Below are positions 44,801 to 53,470 of a stretch of DNA of 64,000 nt, piece after piece. The stretch's first letter is position 1, and each line of letters begins with the position of its first letter. The notes under the pieces were generated by a model that ran no database searches, was not told the DNA's origin, and was given only the letters and a program-made list of their open reading frames with translations. Origin of the DNA: Pseudomonas fragi (GTDB taxonomy: Bacteria > Pseudomonadota > Gammaproteobacteria > Pseudomonadales > Pseudomonadaceae). Made by a program: the position numbers and the translations under genes. The stretch covers positions 21,975 through 85,974 of the forward strand of contig NZ_NQKQ01000022.1 in NCBI RefSeq assembly GCF_002269505.1, given 5' to 3'.

Positions 44801-45321
44801 TTGTACTTGGAGATGCCCGCCGCTTCTTCGATAAAGTTGCGCAGGTCTTCGGGCTTGGACTCGATCAGCTTGGAGATCATGCCCTGCTCGATGATCGAAT
44901 AGCTGCGCGGCCCCAAGCCCGTGCCGAGGAAAATATCGGTAATGTCACGTCGACGGCACTTGGTGCCATTGAGGTAGTAAGTGGTCTGGCTGTCGCGGGT
45001 CACCTTGCGGCGAATGGAAATCTCGGCGTAGGCCGCGTACTCGCCCAGCAAAGTGCCGTCGGAGTTGTCGAACACCAGCTCGATGCTGGCCTGGCTCACC
45101 GGTTTGCGCGTGGTTGAACCGTTGAAGATGACGTCAGTCATCGACTCGCCGCGCAGGTTTTTGGCCGAGCTTTCGCCCATTACCCAGCGCACGGCATCGA
45201 TAATATTGGACTTTCCGCAACCGTTAGGGCCTACCACCGCCGCCATATTGCTCGGGAAGGTCACGGTTGTCGGGTCAACGAAAGACTTGAAGCCGGCCAG
45301 CTTGATGCACGTCAGGCGCAC
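41833..45321 (-). CDS. smc: Chromosome segregation protein SMC
   Basis: A 1162-residue SMC ATPase. Walker A VVGPNGCGKSN is near residues 30-40, followed by two long coiled-coil arms around a hinge (about 500-660, GWELAVETVLGADLQAVLVDD). The C-terminal head has the signature LLSGGEKALTALAL near 1062 and Walker B FCMLDEVDAPLDD. Pseudomonads have Smc with ScpAB rather than relying only on MukB. It begins two bases after the stop of the GntR gene, suggesting co-transcription. Confidence 0.97.
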   Translation of the reverse strand: MRLTCIKLAGFKSFVDPTTVTFPSNMAAVVGPNGCGKSNIIDAVRWVMGESSAKNLRGESMTDVIFNGSTTRKPVSQASIELVFDNSDGTLLGEYAAYAEISIRRKVTRDSQTTYYLNGTKCRRRDITDIFLGTGLGPRSYSIIEQGMISKLIESKPEDLRNFIEEAAGISKYKERRRETENRIRRTHENLARLTDLRDELGRQLERLHRQAQAAEKYQEYKAEERQLKAQLSALRWQDLNEQVGQREAIIGTQEVSFEALVAEQRNADASIERLRDGHHDLSERFNLVQGRFYSVGGDIARVEQSIQHGQQRLRQLQDDLREAERSRLETESHLGHDRTLLATLAEELQMLDPEQELTSAAAEEAGAALEAAEHTMHGWQEQWDSFNLRSAEPQRQSEVLQARIQQLETSMERVAERQRRLTEERALLAADPEDAAILELSEQLATSELTHEELQASEEQLAQRLEQVRHDLQQATRNQQQAQGDLQRLNGRLASLEALQQAALDPGTGASEWLREQQLAEQPRLAEGLRVEAGWELAVETVLGADLQAVLVDDFARLDLAGFAQGDLRLISGAGQSPRLAGSLLDKVEADFDLAPWLGQVKPVETLEQALAMRAQLADGQSLISRDGYWLGRNFLRVRRASEAESGVLARGQEIQRLGLEREEREATLATLEEQLQHLREQQLVQEESREQVRRRLQDEARQQGEIKAKLSASKAKVEQLTLRRRRLDEELAELAEQRALEHEQVGEARLLLQEALDAMAADTEQRELLLAQRDSLREQLDRVRQDARQHKDHAHQLAVRLGSLKAQHDSTRQALERLEMQSERLAEKREQLNLNLEEGEAPLEELRLKLEELLDKRLSVDEELKIAQTALEDADRELRDAEKRRNQAEQQSQLIRGQLEQQRMEWQALTVRRTALQDQLLADGYDLHGVLATLDAEINEQQAEEELERIAARIQRLGAINLAAIDEYQQQSERKRYLDAQDADLVEALDTLENVIRKIDKETRSRFKDTFDQINGGLQALFPKVFGGGSAYLELTGEDLLDTGVTIMARPPGKKNSTIHLLSGGEKALTALALVFAIFKLNPAPFCMLDEVDAPLDDANVGRYARLVKEMSQTVQFIYITHNKIAMEMADQLMGVTMHEPGCSRLVAVDVEEAMAMVDA

Positions 45322-45323
45322 GC

Positions 45324-45983
45324 TCAGGCAACCGTCAAGGCAGACAGCACCAGGTTGCAGCTGCGCTGGGCATAGCTGCTCAGCACCACGCGAATCTGCG
45401 CCAGGTCACGCGCCAGAACGGCTTCGAGCAACTGTGCGAACAATGCCAGAAACTCGCTCATCTCCGCCTTGCGCTGATCCAGCGCCAGGTAATAGGCGCG
45501 GCTCATGGCCGGGTGCAGGTTCTCGACGGTTTCCTGCAGGTACGGGTTGTCGGCAAACGGGTACGCCGCACGCATCACATTGAAGCTGTCTTCAACGAAG
45601 GCGCTGATGTCCTGGCGCTCATAGCTGGCGGCAAGGCGCTGCTGGATCTGCAGGAACGGCCCCAGATCAGCCGGCACCGCCCAACGCTGGGCGACGGCAT
45701 TGCCGAGCAGGATGTACATCTCGCTCATGAGCGTGCACAGGCTCTGCACCTTGTGCGCCGTGAGCTCGGTCACATGAGCGCCACGACGCGGCAGGATGGC
45801 GATCAGATGTCGCCGCTCCAGGATCAGCAAGGCTTCGCGCACAGAGCCACGACTGACATTGAGTGCCAGCGTCACTTTCTGTTCCTGAATGCGTTCCCCA
45901 GGCTTTAACTCGCCGCGAATGATGCGTTCGGCGAGGTGGTGAGCGATTTGCTCGGCGAGGCTGTCCGGCGCCTTGAACGTCAT
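45324..45983 (-). CDS. GntR-family transcriptional regulator (FCD type)
   Basis: A 219-residue FadR-group regulator with an N-terminal winged helix (IIRGELKPGERIQEQKVTLALNVSRGSVREALLILERRHLIAILPRRGAHV) and a helical FCD ligand domain. It is divergent from xdhA and most likely controls purine catabolism, but it also lies two bases before smc on the same strand. The shared 224-base region holds a perfect palindrome over the xdhA -35 element. The ligand is unknown; a purine breakdown product is a reasonable guess. Confidence 0.88.
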   Translation of the reverse strand: MTFKAPDSLAEQIAHHLAERIIRGELKPGERIQEQKVTLALNVSRGSVREALLILERRHLIAILPRRGAHVTELTAHKVQSLCTLMSEMYILLGNAVAQRWAVPADLGPFLQIQQRLAASYERQDISAFVEDSFNVMRAAYPFADNPYLQETVENLHPAMSRAYYLALDQRKAEMSEFLALFAQLLEAVLARDLAQIRVVLSSYAQRSCNLVLSALTVA

Positions 45984-46132
45984 GTTTTACCTTCAAAATC
46001 TTTTATCAGTGCAGGGGCGAAGTGTAACGCACTTGGTGGGCCCTCGCGCAGAGCCCCGGAGGCCGAATATGGCACGAAATAAGCAAATAAATCCCCCGGA
46101 TATCAATCACAGGGATGAGCGAGCGCTATTTC

Positions 46133-46161
46133 TTGACCCGCAGGTCAACTTTAGCTAGATT
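46133..46161 (+). promoter_or_regulatory. xdhA promoter with overlapping palindrome
   Basis: TTGACC-CGCA-GGTCAA (46133-46148) is a perfect 6+4+6 inverted repeat whose left arm also serves as a -35 element. A TAGATT -10 element lies 17 bases further (46156-46161). The predicted start near 46168 gives a 40-base leader. The palindrome is well placed for a repressor such as the divergent GntR protein. Confidence 0.6.
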
Positions 46162-46207
46162 TCAGCTTATCCCGCGTTACAACAATAATGATTATGCGAG
46201 GCCTTCC

Positions 46208-47665
46208 GTGATCCAGTTCCTACTCAATCAGACGCTGCGCACCGAGCACACGCTAGACCCCAACTTGACTGTGCTCAACTACTTGCGCGAGCACCTGCAC
46301 AAACCCGGCACCAAAGAAGGCTGCGCCAGCGGTGACTGCGGCGCCTGCACAGTGGTGGTCGGCGAACTGCACACGGACGACAAGGGCCTTGAGCGGCTGC
46401 GCTATCGCAGCCTGAATTCGTGCCTGACCTTTGTGTCGGCACTGCACGGCAAACAATTGATCAGCGTCGAAGACTTGAAGCACCAGGGCCAACTGCACAG
46501 CGTGCAACAGGCGATGGTTGACTGCCACGGCTCGCAGTGCGGCTTTTGCACCCCGGGGTTTGTCATGTCGCTGTTTGCCTTGCAAAAAAACAGTAGCGGC
46601 CAGGCTGATGGCCATCAAGCCCACGAAGCGCTTGCAGGCAACCTGTGCCGCTGTACCGGTTACCGGCCCATCCTGGCCGCGGCCGCACAAGCCTGTGACG
46701 CCGGGCAGCAGGATCAGTTCGATGCCGGGCAAGACGCGACCATCGCCCTGCTCAAGCGCATTGCCCCGACCCAGACAGGTGAACTCAACAGCGGTGACAA
46801 GCGTTGCCTGCTGCCCTTGACCGTCAGCGACCTGGCCGAGCTGTACGAGTCCCAGCCCCAGGCCCGACTGCTGGCAGGCGGTACCGACCTGGCACTGGAG
46901 GTGACCCAGTTTCATCGCCCGCTGCCGGTCATGATCTACGTCGGCAACGTCGCCGAAATGAAGCGCATCGAGCACTTTGTCGATCGCATTGAAATCGGCG
47001 CCGCCGTTTCGCTGACTGATGCCTATGCCACGCTCAATGCCGAGCACCCGGACTTTGGCGAACTGCTGCAGCGTTTTGCCTCACTGCAAATCCGCAATCA
47101 GGGCACCTTGGGCGGCAATATCGGCAATGCTTCGCCGATTGGCGACTCACCTCCGCTGCTGATTGCCCTCGGCGCTCAGCTGTTGCTGCGCAAGGGCCAA
47201 AGCCAGCGCACGCTGGCGATTGAAGACTACTTCATTGATTACCGGGTTACCGCGCGCCAGGAGGGTGAATTTATCGAAAAGATCATCATCCCCCGCGCCG
47301 ATCCCAGCCAGACATTTCGCGCCTACAAAATCTCCAAGCGCCTGGACGATGACATCAGCGCCGTCTGCGCAGCCTTCAACCTGCAAATCGACAATGGCGT
47401 GGTAACCGGCGCCCGCGTGGCATTCGGCGGCATGGCCGCCATCGCCAAACGTGCCGGAGCCTGCGAAGCCGCCCTGCTCGGTGCCGACTGGAACAGCGCC
47501 AGCATCGAACGCGCCTGCAGCGCATTGGCCACCGACTTCACCCCGCTCTCGGACTTTCGCGCCAGCAAGGAATACCGGCTGTTAAGCGCACAAAACCTGC
47601 TGCGCAAGTACTTCATCGAACTGCAAACGCCACATCTTGAGACGCGGGTAACAGCTTATGTCTAA
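46208..47665 (+). CDS. xdhA: Xanthine dehydrogenase small subunit XdhA
   Basis: A 485-residue subunit with two 2Fe-2S domains and an FAD domain. Cluster motifs are GCASGDCGACTVV and, further on, QCGFCTPGFVMS plus CRCTGYRPI. The FAD-binding region includes LLAGGTDLALEV and NQGTLGGNIGNASPIGDSPP. It oxidises hypoxanthine and xanthine to urate together with XdhB, passing electrons to NAD+. The start is most likely the GTG at 46208 (VIQFLLNQTLR), matching the family N-terminus. It overlaps xdhB by 8 bases. Confidence 0.95.
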   Translation: MIQFLLNQTLRTEHTLDPNLTVLNYLREHLHKPGTKEGCASGDCGACTVVVGELHTDDKGLERLRYRSLNSCLTFVSALHGKQLISVEDLKHQGQLHSVQQAMVDCHGSQCGFCTPGFVMSLFALQKNSSGQADGHQAHEALAGNLCRCTGYRPILAAAAQACDAGQQDQFDAGQDATIALLKRIAPTQTGELNSGDKRCLLPLTVSDLAELYESQPQARLLAGGTDLALEVTQFHRPLPVMIYVGNVAEMKRIEHFVDRIEIGAAVSLTDAYATLNAEHPDFGELLQRFASLQIRNQGTLGGNIGNASPIGDSPPLLIALGAQLLLRKGQSQRTLAIEDYFIDYRVTARQEGEFIEKIIIPRADPSQTFRAYKISKRLDDDISAVCAAFNLQIDNGVVTGARVAFGGMAAIAKRAGACEAALLGADWNSASIERACSALATDFTPLSDFRASKEYRLLSAQNLLRKYFIELQTPHLETRVTAYV

Positions 47666-50033
47666 CCATCACAAGGTTGCCCCGACCCAGGCCGAGCTGG
47701 CCGCCCTCTTCCAGCAGGATTTGAAAACCGGCGTAGGTCGCAGCGTCAAGCATGACAGCGCCGAAAAACATGTCAGCGGCGAGGCGCAGTACATCGATGA
47801 CCGCTTAGAATTCCCCAACCAGTTGCACCTTTTCGCACGCCTGTCCGACCGCGCCCACGCCAGAATCCTGCGTGTCGACACCACGCCCTGTTACGCCTTC
47901 GAAGGCGTGCGCCTGGTAATCACCCACGAAGATATCCCCGGCCTGAAGGACATTGGCCCGCTGCTGCCAGGCGATCCGCTGCTGGCCATCGACAAGGTGG
48001 AGTTTGTCGGCCAGCCCGTCCTGGCCGTGGCGGCATGCGATCTGGACACGGCGCGCAGGGCGGCAATGGCCGCCATTATCGAATATGAAGACCTGGAGCC
48101 GGTGCTGGATGTGGTGCAGGCCCTGCGCCAGAAGCACTTTGTGCTCGATACCCACACCCATCAGCGCGGCGACTCTGCCGGCGCGCTGACCGGGGCCGAA
48201 CATCGCCTGCAGGGCAATCTGCATATCGGCGGGCAGGAGCACTTTTACCTCGAAACCCAGATTTCATCGGTCATGCCTACCGAAGACGGCGGGATGATCG
48301 TTTACTGCTCCACCCAGAACCCCACTGAAGTGCAGAAACTGGTGGCAGAGGTCCTTGATGTATCAATGAACAAGATCGTCGTCGACATGCGCCGCATGGG
48401 CGGCGGTTTTGGCGGCAAGGAGACCCAGGCCGCAAGCCCCGCCTGCCTGTGCGCCGTGGTGGCACGCCTCACCGGGCAACCGACCAAGATGCGCCTGCCA
48501 CGGGTCGAAGACATGCTGATGACCGGCAAGCGCCACCCGTTTTATATCGAATATGACGTTGGTTTCGACGCCAGCGGCCGCTTGCAGGGCATCGTGCTGG
48601 ACCTGGCGGGCAACTGCGGCTGTTCGCCGGACTTGTCCAACTCCATCGTCGACCGAGCCATGTTCCATGCCGACAACGCCTACTACCTGGGCGATGCGAC
48701 GATCAATGGCTATCGCTGTAAAACCAACACGGCTTCAAACACCGCCTATCGCGGTTTCGGTGGCCCGCAGGGCATGGTTGCGATCGAAGAAGTCATGGAC
48801 CGCATCGCCCGCCACTTGGGCCTCGACCCGCTGGCGGTGCGCAAGGCCAACTACTACGGCAAGACCGAACGCAACGTGACCCACTACTACCAGACCGTGG
48901 AACACAACCTGCTGGAAGAAATGACCGCCGACCTGGAGGCCAGCAGCCAGTACGCCGAACGCCGCGAAGCGATCAAGGCGTTCAATGCCGCCAGCCCGTT
49001 CCTGAAAAAAGGCCTGGCACTGACCCCGGTCAAGTTCGGTATCTCCTTTACCGCCAGCTTCCTCAATCAGGCCGGCGCGCTGATCCACATCTATACCGAC
49101 GGCAGCATCCATCTCAACCACGGCGGCACAGAGATGGGCCAGGGCTTGAATATCAAAGTTGCGCAAGTGGTGGCCGAGGTGTTCCAGGTGGATATCAGCC
49201 GCATCCAGATTACCGCAACCAACACCGACAAAGTCCCCAACACCTCACCTACAGCAGCATCCAGCGGCGCCGACCTCAATGGCAAGGCCGCGCAAAACGC
49301 AGCCGAAACCATCAAGCAGCGGCTGATCGAGTTTGCAGCCGGCAAGTATCAGGTAGACGAACAGGCGGTGATCTTTCACAACGGCCAGGTGCGTATTGGC
49401 GAGCAGATCCTCAGTTTTGAAGACCTGATCCAGCAGGCCTACTTCGGCCAGGTGTCGCTCTCAAGCACCGGGTACTACAAAACCCCGAAGATTTTTTACG
49501 ACCGCAGCCAGGCTCGCGGTCGTCCGTTTTACTACTTTGCCTTTGGCGCCGCCTGCGCCGAAGTCATCGTCGACACCCTGACCGGCGAATACAAAATGTT
49601 GCGTACCGATATCTTGCATGATGTCGGCGCCTCGCTGAACCCGGCCATCGACATCGGCCAGGTCGAAGGCGGCTATATCCAGGGCGCGGGCTGGCTGACC
49701 ATGGAGGAGCTGGTATGGAATGCCAAGGGCAAGCTGATGACCAACGGCCCGGCCAGCTACAAGATCCCGGCGGTTGCCGACATGCCGCTGGACCTGCGCG
49801 TGACCCTGGTGGAAAACCGCAAGAACCCCGAAGACACCGTGTTCCATTCCAAGGCCGTCGGTGAGCCACCGTTCATGCTCGGCATCGCCGCGTGGTGCGC
49901 GATCAAGGACGCAGTGGCAAGCCTGGCCGACTATCGCGTGCAACCTGCGATTGACGCCCCTGCCACCCCGGAACGGGTGCTGTGGGGTTGTGAGCAAATG
50001 CGCAAAAGCCTGTCGGGAGATCAGCATGAATAA
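47658..50033 (+). CDS. xdhB: Xanthine dehydrogenase large (molybdopterin) subunit XdhB
   Basis: A 791-residue molybdenum subunit. It has the N-terminal hammerhead domain (GEAQYIDDRLEFPNQLHLF...) and the molybdenum cofactor domain with GGGFGGKETQA, AYRGFGGPQGM and the catalytic glutamate near the C-terminus in KAVGEPPFMLGI. It overlaps xdhA and xdhC by 8 bases each. Confidence 0.96.
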   Translation: MSNHHKVAPTQAELAALFQQDLKTGVGRSVKHDSAEKHVSGEAQYIDDRLEFPNQLHLFARLSDRAHARILRVDTTPCYAFEGVRLVITHEDIPGLKDIGPLLPGDPLLAIDKVEFVGQPVLAVAACDLDTARRAAMAAIIEYEDLEPVLDVVQALRQKHFVLDTHTHQRGDSAGALTGAEHRLQGNLHIGGQEHFYLETQISSVMPTEDGGMIVYCSTQNPTEVQKLVAEVLDVSMNKIVVDMRRMGGGFGGKETQAASPACLCAVVARLTGQPTKMRLPRVEDMLMTGKRHPFYIEYDVGFDASGRLQGIVLDLAGNCGCSPDLSNSIVDRAMFHADNAYYLGDATINGYRCKTNTASNTAYRGFGGPQGMVAIEEVMDRIARHLGLDPLAVRKANYYGKTERNVTHYYQTVEHNLLEEMTADLEASSQYAERREAIKAFNAASPFLKKGLALTPVKFGISFTASFLNQAGALIHIYTDGSIHLNHGGTEMGQGLNIKVAQVVAEVFQVDISRIQITATNTDKVPNTSPTAASSGADLNGKAAQNAAETIKQRLIEFAAGKYQVDEQAVIFHNGQVRIGEQILSFEDLIQQAYFGQVSLSSTGYYKTPKIFYDRSQARGRPFYYFAFGAACAEVIVDTLTGEYKMLRTDILHDVGASLNPAIDIGQVEGGYIQGAGWLTMEELVWNAKGKLMTNGPASYKIPAVADMPLDLRVTLVENRKNPEDTVFHSKAVGEPPFMLGIAAWCAIKDAVASLADYRVQPAIDAPATPERVLWGCEQMRKSLSGDQHE

Positions 50034-50895
50034 CTGGATCAGCGCCCTGGCCGAGCTGCAGCAGCAAGGCGAACCTTGCGTGCTGGTGACCATCATCGAA
50101 GAGCAGGGCTCTACCCCGCGCAATGCCGGTTCGAAGATGGTTATTTGTGCTGATAAAATCTTCGACACCATTGGCGGCGGTCATCTGGAGTACAAGGCCA
50201 TGGAAATTGCCCGCCAGATGCTCAGCAGCGGCAAGCACGATACCCATCTGCAACGGTTCAGCCTCGGCGCCAGCCTTGGCCAGTGTTGCGGAGGGGTGGC
50301 CGTACTGCTGTTCGAGCCCATGGGCAAGGTACAGGCGCACATTGCGGTATTTGGCGCCGGCCATGTGGCCCGGGCCCTGGTGCCCCTGCTCGCCAGCCTG
50401 CCGTGCCGGGTACGCTGGATCGACTCACGAGAACAGGAATTCCCGTCAGTCATCCCCCCGGGCGTGGAAAAAATCGTCACCGATGAGCCGGTTGACGAGG
50501 TCGATGCACTGCCAACGGGTTGCTACTGCATCGTCATGACGCATAATCACGCCCTGGACCTGGAACTCAGCGCTGCCCTGCTCAAACGCAACGACTTTAC
50601 CTACTTCGGCTTGATTGGTTCCAAAACCAAACGCGTGAAGTTCGAACATCGCCTGCGTGAGCGCGGTATCGCTGCCTCACCTTTGCAGCGCATGCGCTGC
50701 CCGATGGGCTTGAGCGAAGTCAAAGGCAAATTGCCTGTTGAAATCGCGATTTCCATCGCCGGCGAAATCATCGCCACCTACAACACCCATTTCGGCCAGC
50801 ACACTGCGAGCGCCGACAGCGCGTCAACGGAATCCATTAAACAATTGCTGCCGTCTTCACGACGCAGCCATGCCACAAACCGAGAATTGTCATGA
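50026..50895 (+). CDS. xdhC: Xanthine dehydrogenase accessory protein XdhC
   Basis: A 289-residue protein that binds and sulfurates the molybdenum cofactor and inserts it into XdhB. The N-terminal XdhC/CoxI domain has EEQGSTPRNAGSKMV, GGGHLEY and LGQCCGGVAVLLFE. The C-terminal Rossmann part has VFGAGHVARALVPLL. The ATG at 50026 overlaps xdhB by 8 bases; the open frame further upstream is inside xdhB. It overlaps guaD by 4 bases. Confidence 0.95.
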   Translation: MNNWISALAELQQQGEPCVLVTIIEEQGSTPRNAGSKMVICADKIFDTIGGGHLEYKAMEIARQMLSSGKHDTHLQRFSLGASLGQCCGGVAVLLFEPMGKVQAHIAVFGAGHVARALVPLLASLPCRVRWIDSREQEFPSVIPPGVEKIVTDEPVDEVDALPTGCYCIVMTHNHALDLELSAALLKRNDFTYFGLIGSKTKRVKFEHRLRERGIAASPLQRMRCPMGLSEVKGKLPVEIAISIAGEIIATYNTHFGQHTASADSASTESIKQLLPSSRRSHATNRELS

Positions 50896-52190
50896 CCTGT
50901 AAAGCCTACCGCGCCGCCATTTTGCACAGCATCGCCGACCCTGCCGAAGTCGGGATCGAGGCCTCCTATGAGTATTTCGAAGACGGCCTGCTGATCGTCG
51001 ACAACGGCCGAATCAAGGCCGTCGGCCCGGCCAGCGAACTGCTTGGCACACTGGCCGACGACGTTGCAGTGACCGAATACCAAGACGCACTGATCACCCC
51101 CGGTTTTATCGATACCCATATCCATTTCCCGCAAACCGGAATGATTGGCGCCTATGGCGAGCAACTGCTTGATTGGCTCAACACCTATACCTTCCCGTGC
51201 GAAAACCAGTTCGCTGACAAGGCCCATGCTGACGAAGTGGCGGATGTTTTCCTCAAGGAACTGCTGCGCAACGGCACCACCACGGCCCTGGTCTTTGGCA
51301 GCGTACACCCGCAATCGGTAGACGCTTTGTTCGAGGCTGCACAGCGTCTGGACCTGCGCCTGATCGCTGGCAAGGTGATGATGGACCGCAACGCCCCGGA
51401 TTATCTGACCGACACCGCCGAAACCGGCTACAGCGAAAGCAAGGCGCTGATCGAACGCTGGCACGGCAAGGGCCGCCTGCACTATGCCGTCACCCCGCGC
51501 TTCGCGCCGACCAGTACCCCGGAACAATTGACCCTGGCGGGCAAGTTGCTGGGCGAATACCCGGATGTGTATCTGCACACCCATATCAGCGAGAACCTTC
51601 AGGAAATCGAGTGGGTGAAGTCGCTGTTCCCTGAGCGCAAAGGCTATCTGGATGTGTACGACCACTACCAGTTGCTGGGTGAACGCTCGGTGTTTGCCCA
51701 CGGTGTGCATCTGTGTGACGAGGAATGTGCGCGGCTGGCCGAGACCGGTTCAGCAGTAGCGTTCTGCCCGACTTCCAACCTGTTCCTGGGCAGCGGCCTG
51801 TTCAACCTGCCGATGGCCGAGAAACACAAACTCAATGTGGGCCTGGGCACGGATGTCGGCGCGGGGACCAGCTTCTCGCTGCTCAACACCCTGAACGAAG
51901 CCTACAAGGTCATGCAACTGCAGGGTGCACGCCTCAATCCGTTCAAATCGTTGTATCTGGCTACGTTGGGCGGGGCGCGGGCACTGCGCCTGGAAGACAA
52001 GATCGGCAATCTGCAACCGGGCAGCGACGCTGACTTCCTGGTACTGGACTACAACGCTACACCACTGATGAGCTATCGCCTGAAACAGTCAAAAAACATC
52101 GCCGAAACGTTGTTTGTATTGATGACCTTGGGCGACGACCGTACCGTGCAGCAAACCTATGCAGCAGGCCGCCTGGTGCATCAGCGGTGA
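50892..52190 (+). CDS. guaD: Guanine deaminase
   Basis: A 432-residue amidohydrolase that converts guanine to xanthine, the substrate of XdhAB. Metal ligands are in TPGFIDTHIHFPQTG, LHTHISENLQEI, FAHGVHLCDEE and GLGTDVGAGTS. The ATG overlaps the xdhC stop (ATGA), so the whole xdhABC-guaD set is probably one translationally coupled operon. Confidence 0.95.
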   Translation: MTCKAYRAAILHSIADPAEVGIEASYEYFEDGLLIVDNGRIKAVGPASELLGTLADDVAVTEYQDALITPGFIDTHIHFPQTGMIGAYGEQLLDWLNTYTFPCENQFADKAHADEVADVFLKELLRNGTTTALVFGSVHPQSVDALFEAAQRLDLRLIAGKVMMDRNAPDYLTDTAETGYSESKALIERWHGKGRLHYAVTPRFAPTSTPEQLTLAGKLLGEYPDVYLHTHISENLQEIEWVKSLFPERKGYLDVYDHYQLLGERSVFAHGVHLCDEECARLAETGSAVAFCPTSNLFLGSGLFNLPMAEKHKLNVGLGTDVGAGTSFSLLNTLNEAYKVMQLQGARLNPFKSLYLATLGGARALRLEDKIGNLQPGSDADFLVLDYNATPLMSYRLKQSKNIAETLFVLMTLGDDRTVQQTYAAGRLVHQR

Positions 52191-52283
52191 ATCCTTGAAA
52201 CCTTGAAGATACTCTGTGGCAGGTCAAGCCCACCTCCCAGCGGGAGCGAGGGTGCGACGATTCAGAGCCCCAGCGTAATCAAA

Positions 52284-52395
52284 AGCCCCTCACCCCAACC
52301 CTCTCCCGGAGGGAGAGGGAGCTGATCAGTGGAGATCTTGAGGCAGCGTACGGTCAGTCCCCTCTCCCTCCGGGAGAGGGCTAGGGTGAGGGGCT
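52284..52395. repeat. Repeat family 3 (copy c)
   Basis: A 112-base imperfect palindrome with ends AGCCCCTCACCCCAACCCTC and GAGAGGGCTAGGGTGAGGGG. It shares the inner blocks GAGAGGGAGCTGAT and GGTCAGTCCCCTCTCCCTCC with the copy at 34369. It lies between convergent guaD and the second GntR gene, a 285-base gap with no gene. Confidence 0.85.
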
Positions 52396-52475
52396 GTCAG
52401 CCATCACTTTTCCCCAGCTTGTAGCCTAGCTTCGCTCTTCAGCGGCTACAACGGATGTACACGGCTACACGCAGT

Positions 52476-53243
52476 TCAGAGCTTGGCAGCAGGCCGAGGG
52501 CTTTTGCCCTTGGTTTGCAGCAAGTGCGAAAACACCGCGTGCAAGTCATCCGAGGCGCTTTCTTCGTCAAGGTTGAGCTTGCTATCAATGTGATCCATAT
52601 GGTGCATCATCAGGTGCACGGCCTGGTCGGCATCACGGGCTTCAATGGCATCAATCAACTGCATGTGCTCATCGTAAGAACAGTGCGAACGGGTACCGCT
52701 TTCGTATTGGGCAATGATCAACGACGTTTGCGACACCAGACTGCGCTGAAAGCTGATCAGCGGCGCATTCTTCGCTGCTTCGGCCAACTTAAGGTGGAAC
52801 TCGCCCGACAGGCGAATACCGGCACCGCGATCGCCCCGCGAAAAACTGTCGCGCTCGTCCTGCACCATCTTGCGCAACTGCGCCAAATCATCCGCCGTGG
52901 CATGCACCACCGCCAGCTCGGTAATGGCCTTTTCAACCAGTCGCCGGGCCAGAAACACCTGACGAGCTTCTTCAACGCTCGGACTCGCCACAACTGCACC
53001 GCGATTGGGGCGCAGCAATACAACCCCTTCATGGGCCAGACGCGACAAAGCGCGACGAATAATGGTGCGGCTCACGCCGAAGATTTCGCCCAGAGCCTCT
53101 TCACTCAACTTGGTGCCAGGCGCCAGACGCTGTTCAAGGATCGCCTCGAAAATATGCGCGTAGACGATATCGTCCTGGGTTCCACTGCGGCCGGCCTTGC
53201 CGGCGCGGGGTTGTTTCTTGAGAGGCTGCAACTGTTCGTTCAT
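52476..53243 (-). CDS. GntR-family transcriptional regulator (FCD type)
   Basis: A 255-residue FadR-group regulator with a winged helix (ILEQRLAPGTKLSEEALGEIFGVSRTIIRRALSRLAHEGVV) and a C-terminal FCD domain with likely metal or ligand histidines (EFHLKLAEAA, EHMQLIDAI, HHMDHI). The ATG at 53243 is preferred; a GTG lies two codons upstream. It is divergent from a BenE-type transporter, and two palindromes lie between them. Its place next to xdh-guaD suggests a role in purine catabolism or uptake. Confidence 0.87.
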   Translation of the reverse strand: MNEQLQPLKKQPRAGKAGRSGTQDDIVYAHIFEAILEQRLAPGTKLSEEALGEIFGVSRTIIRRALSRLAHEGVVLLRPNRGAVVASPSVEEARQVFLARRLVEKAITELAVVHATADDLAQLRKMVQDERDSFSRGDRGAGIRLSGEFHLKLAEAAKNAPLISFQRSLVSQTSLIIAQYESGTRSHCSYDEHMQLIDAIEARDADQAVHLMMHHMDHIDSKLNLDEESASDDLHAVFSHLLQTKGKSPRPAAKL

Positions 53244-53278
53244 GGGCACTCGTGTGGGAAGCGGCGGCGAATAAGGGA

Positions 53279-53294
53279 TTACGTTAGTACGTAA
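53279..53294. promoter_or_regulatory. Palindrome upstream of the second GntR gene
   Basis: TTACGT-TAGT-ACGTAA, perfect 6-base arms with a 4-base spacer, 36 bases before the GntR start. It is a candidate autoregulatory operator. Confidence 0.5.
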
Positions 53295-53361
53295 ACGGGT
53301 GTCACCGACCAGAAATTAATGCAAAAAACAGGGCGCATTGTACACAAAGCAGAGTGCCAGT

Positions 53362-53377
53362 ACGACTGTACGGTCGT
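53362..53377. promoter_or_regulatory. Palindrome upstream of the BenE-type transporter
   Basis: ACGACTGTACGGTCGT, a 16-base palindrome with one mismatched pair, about 95 bases before the transporter start. It is a candidate GntR operator. Confidence 0.45.
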
Positions 53378-53470
53378 TTACGAACCCTGCTGTATCGCAA
53401 CCGAATGCAACCTTTACGTTTAGGCTTGTCGCCTGCCCGAACTCCTATAGCACACAAGGAAGACCGTTCC

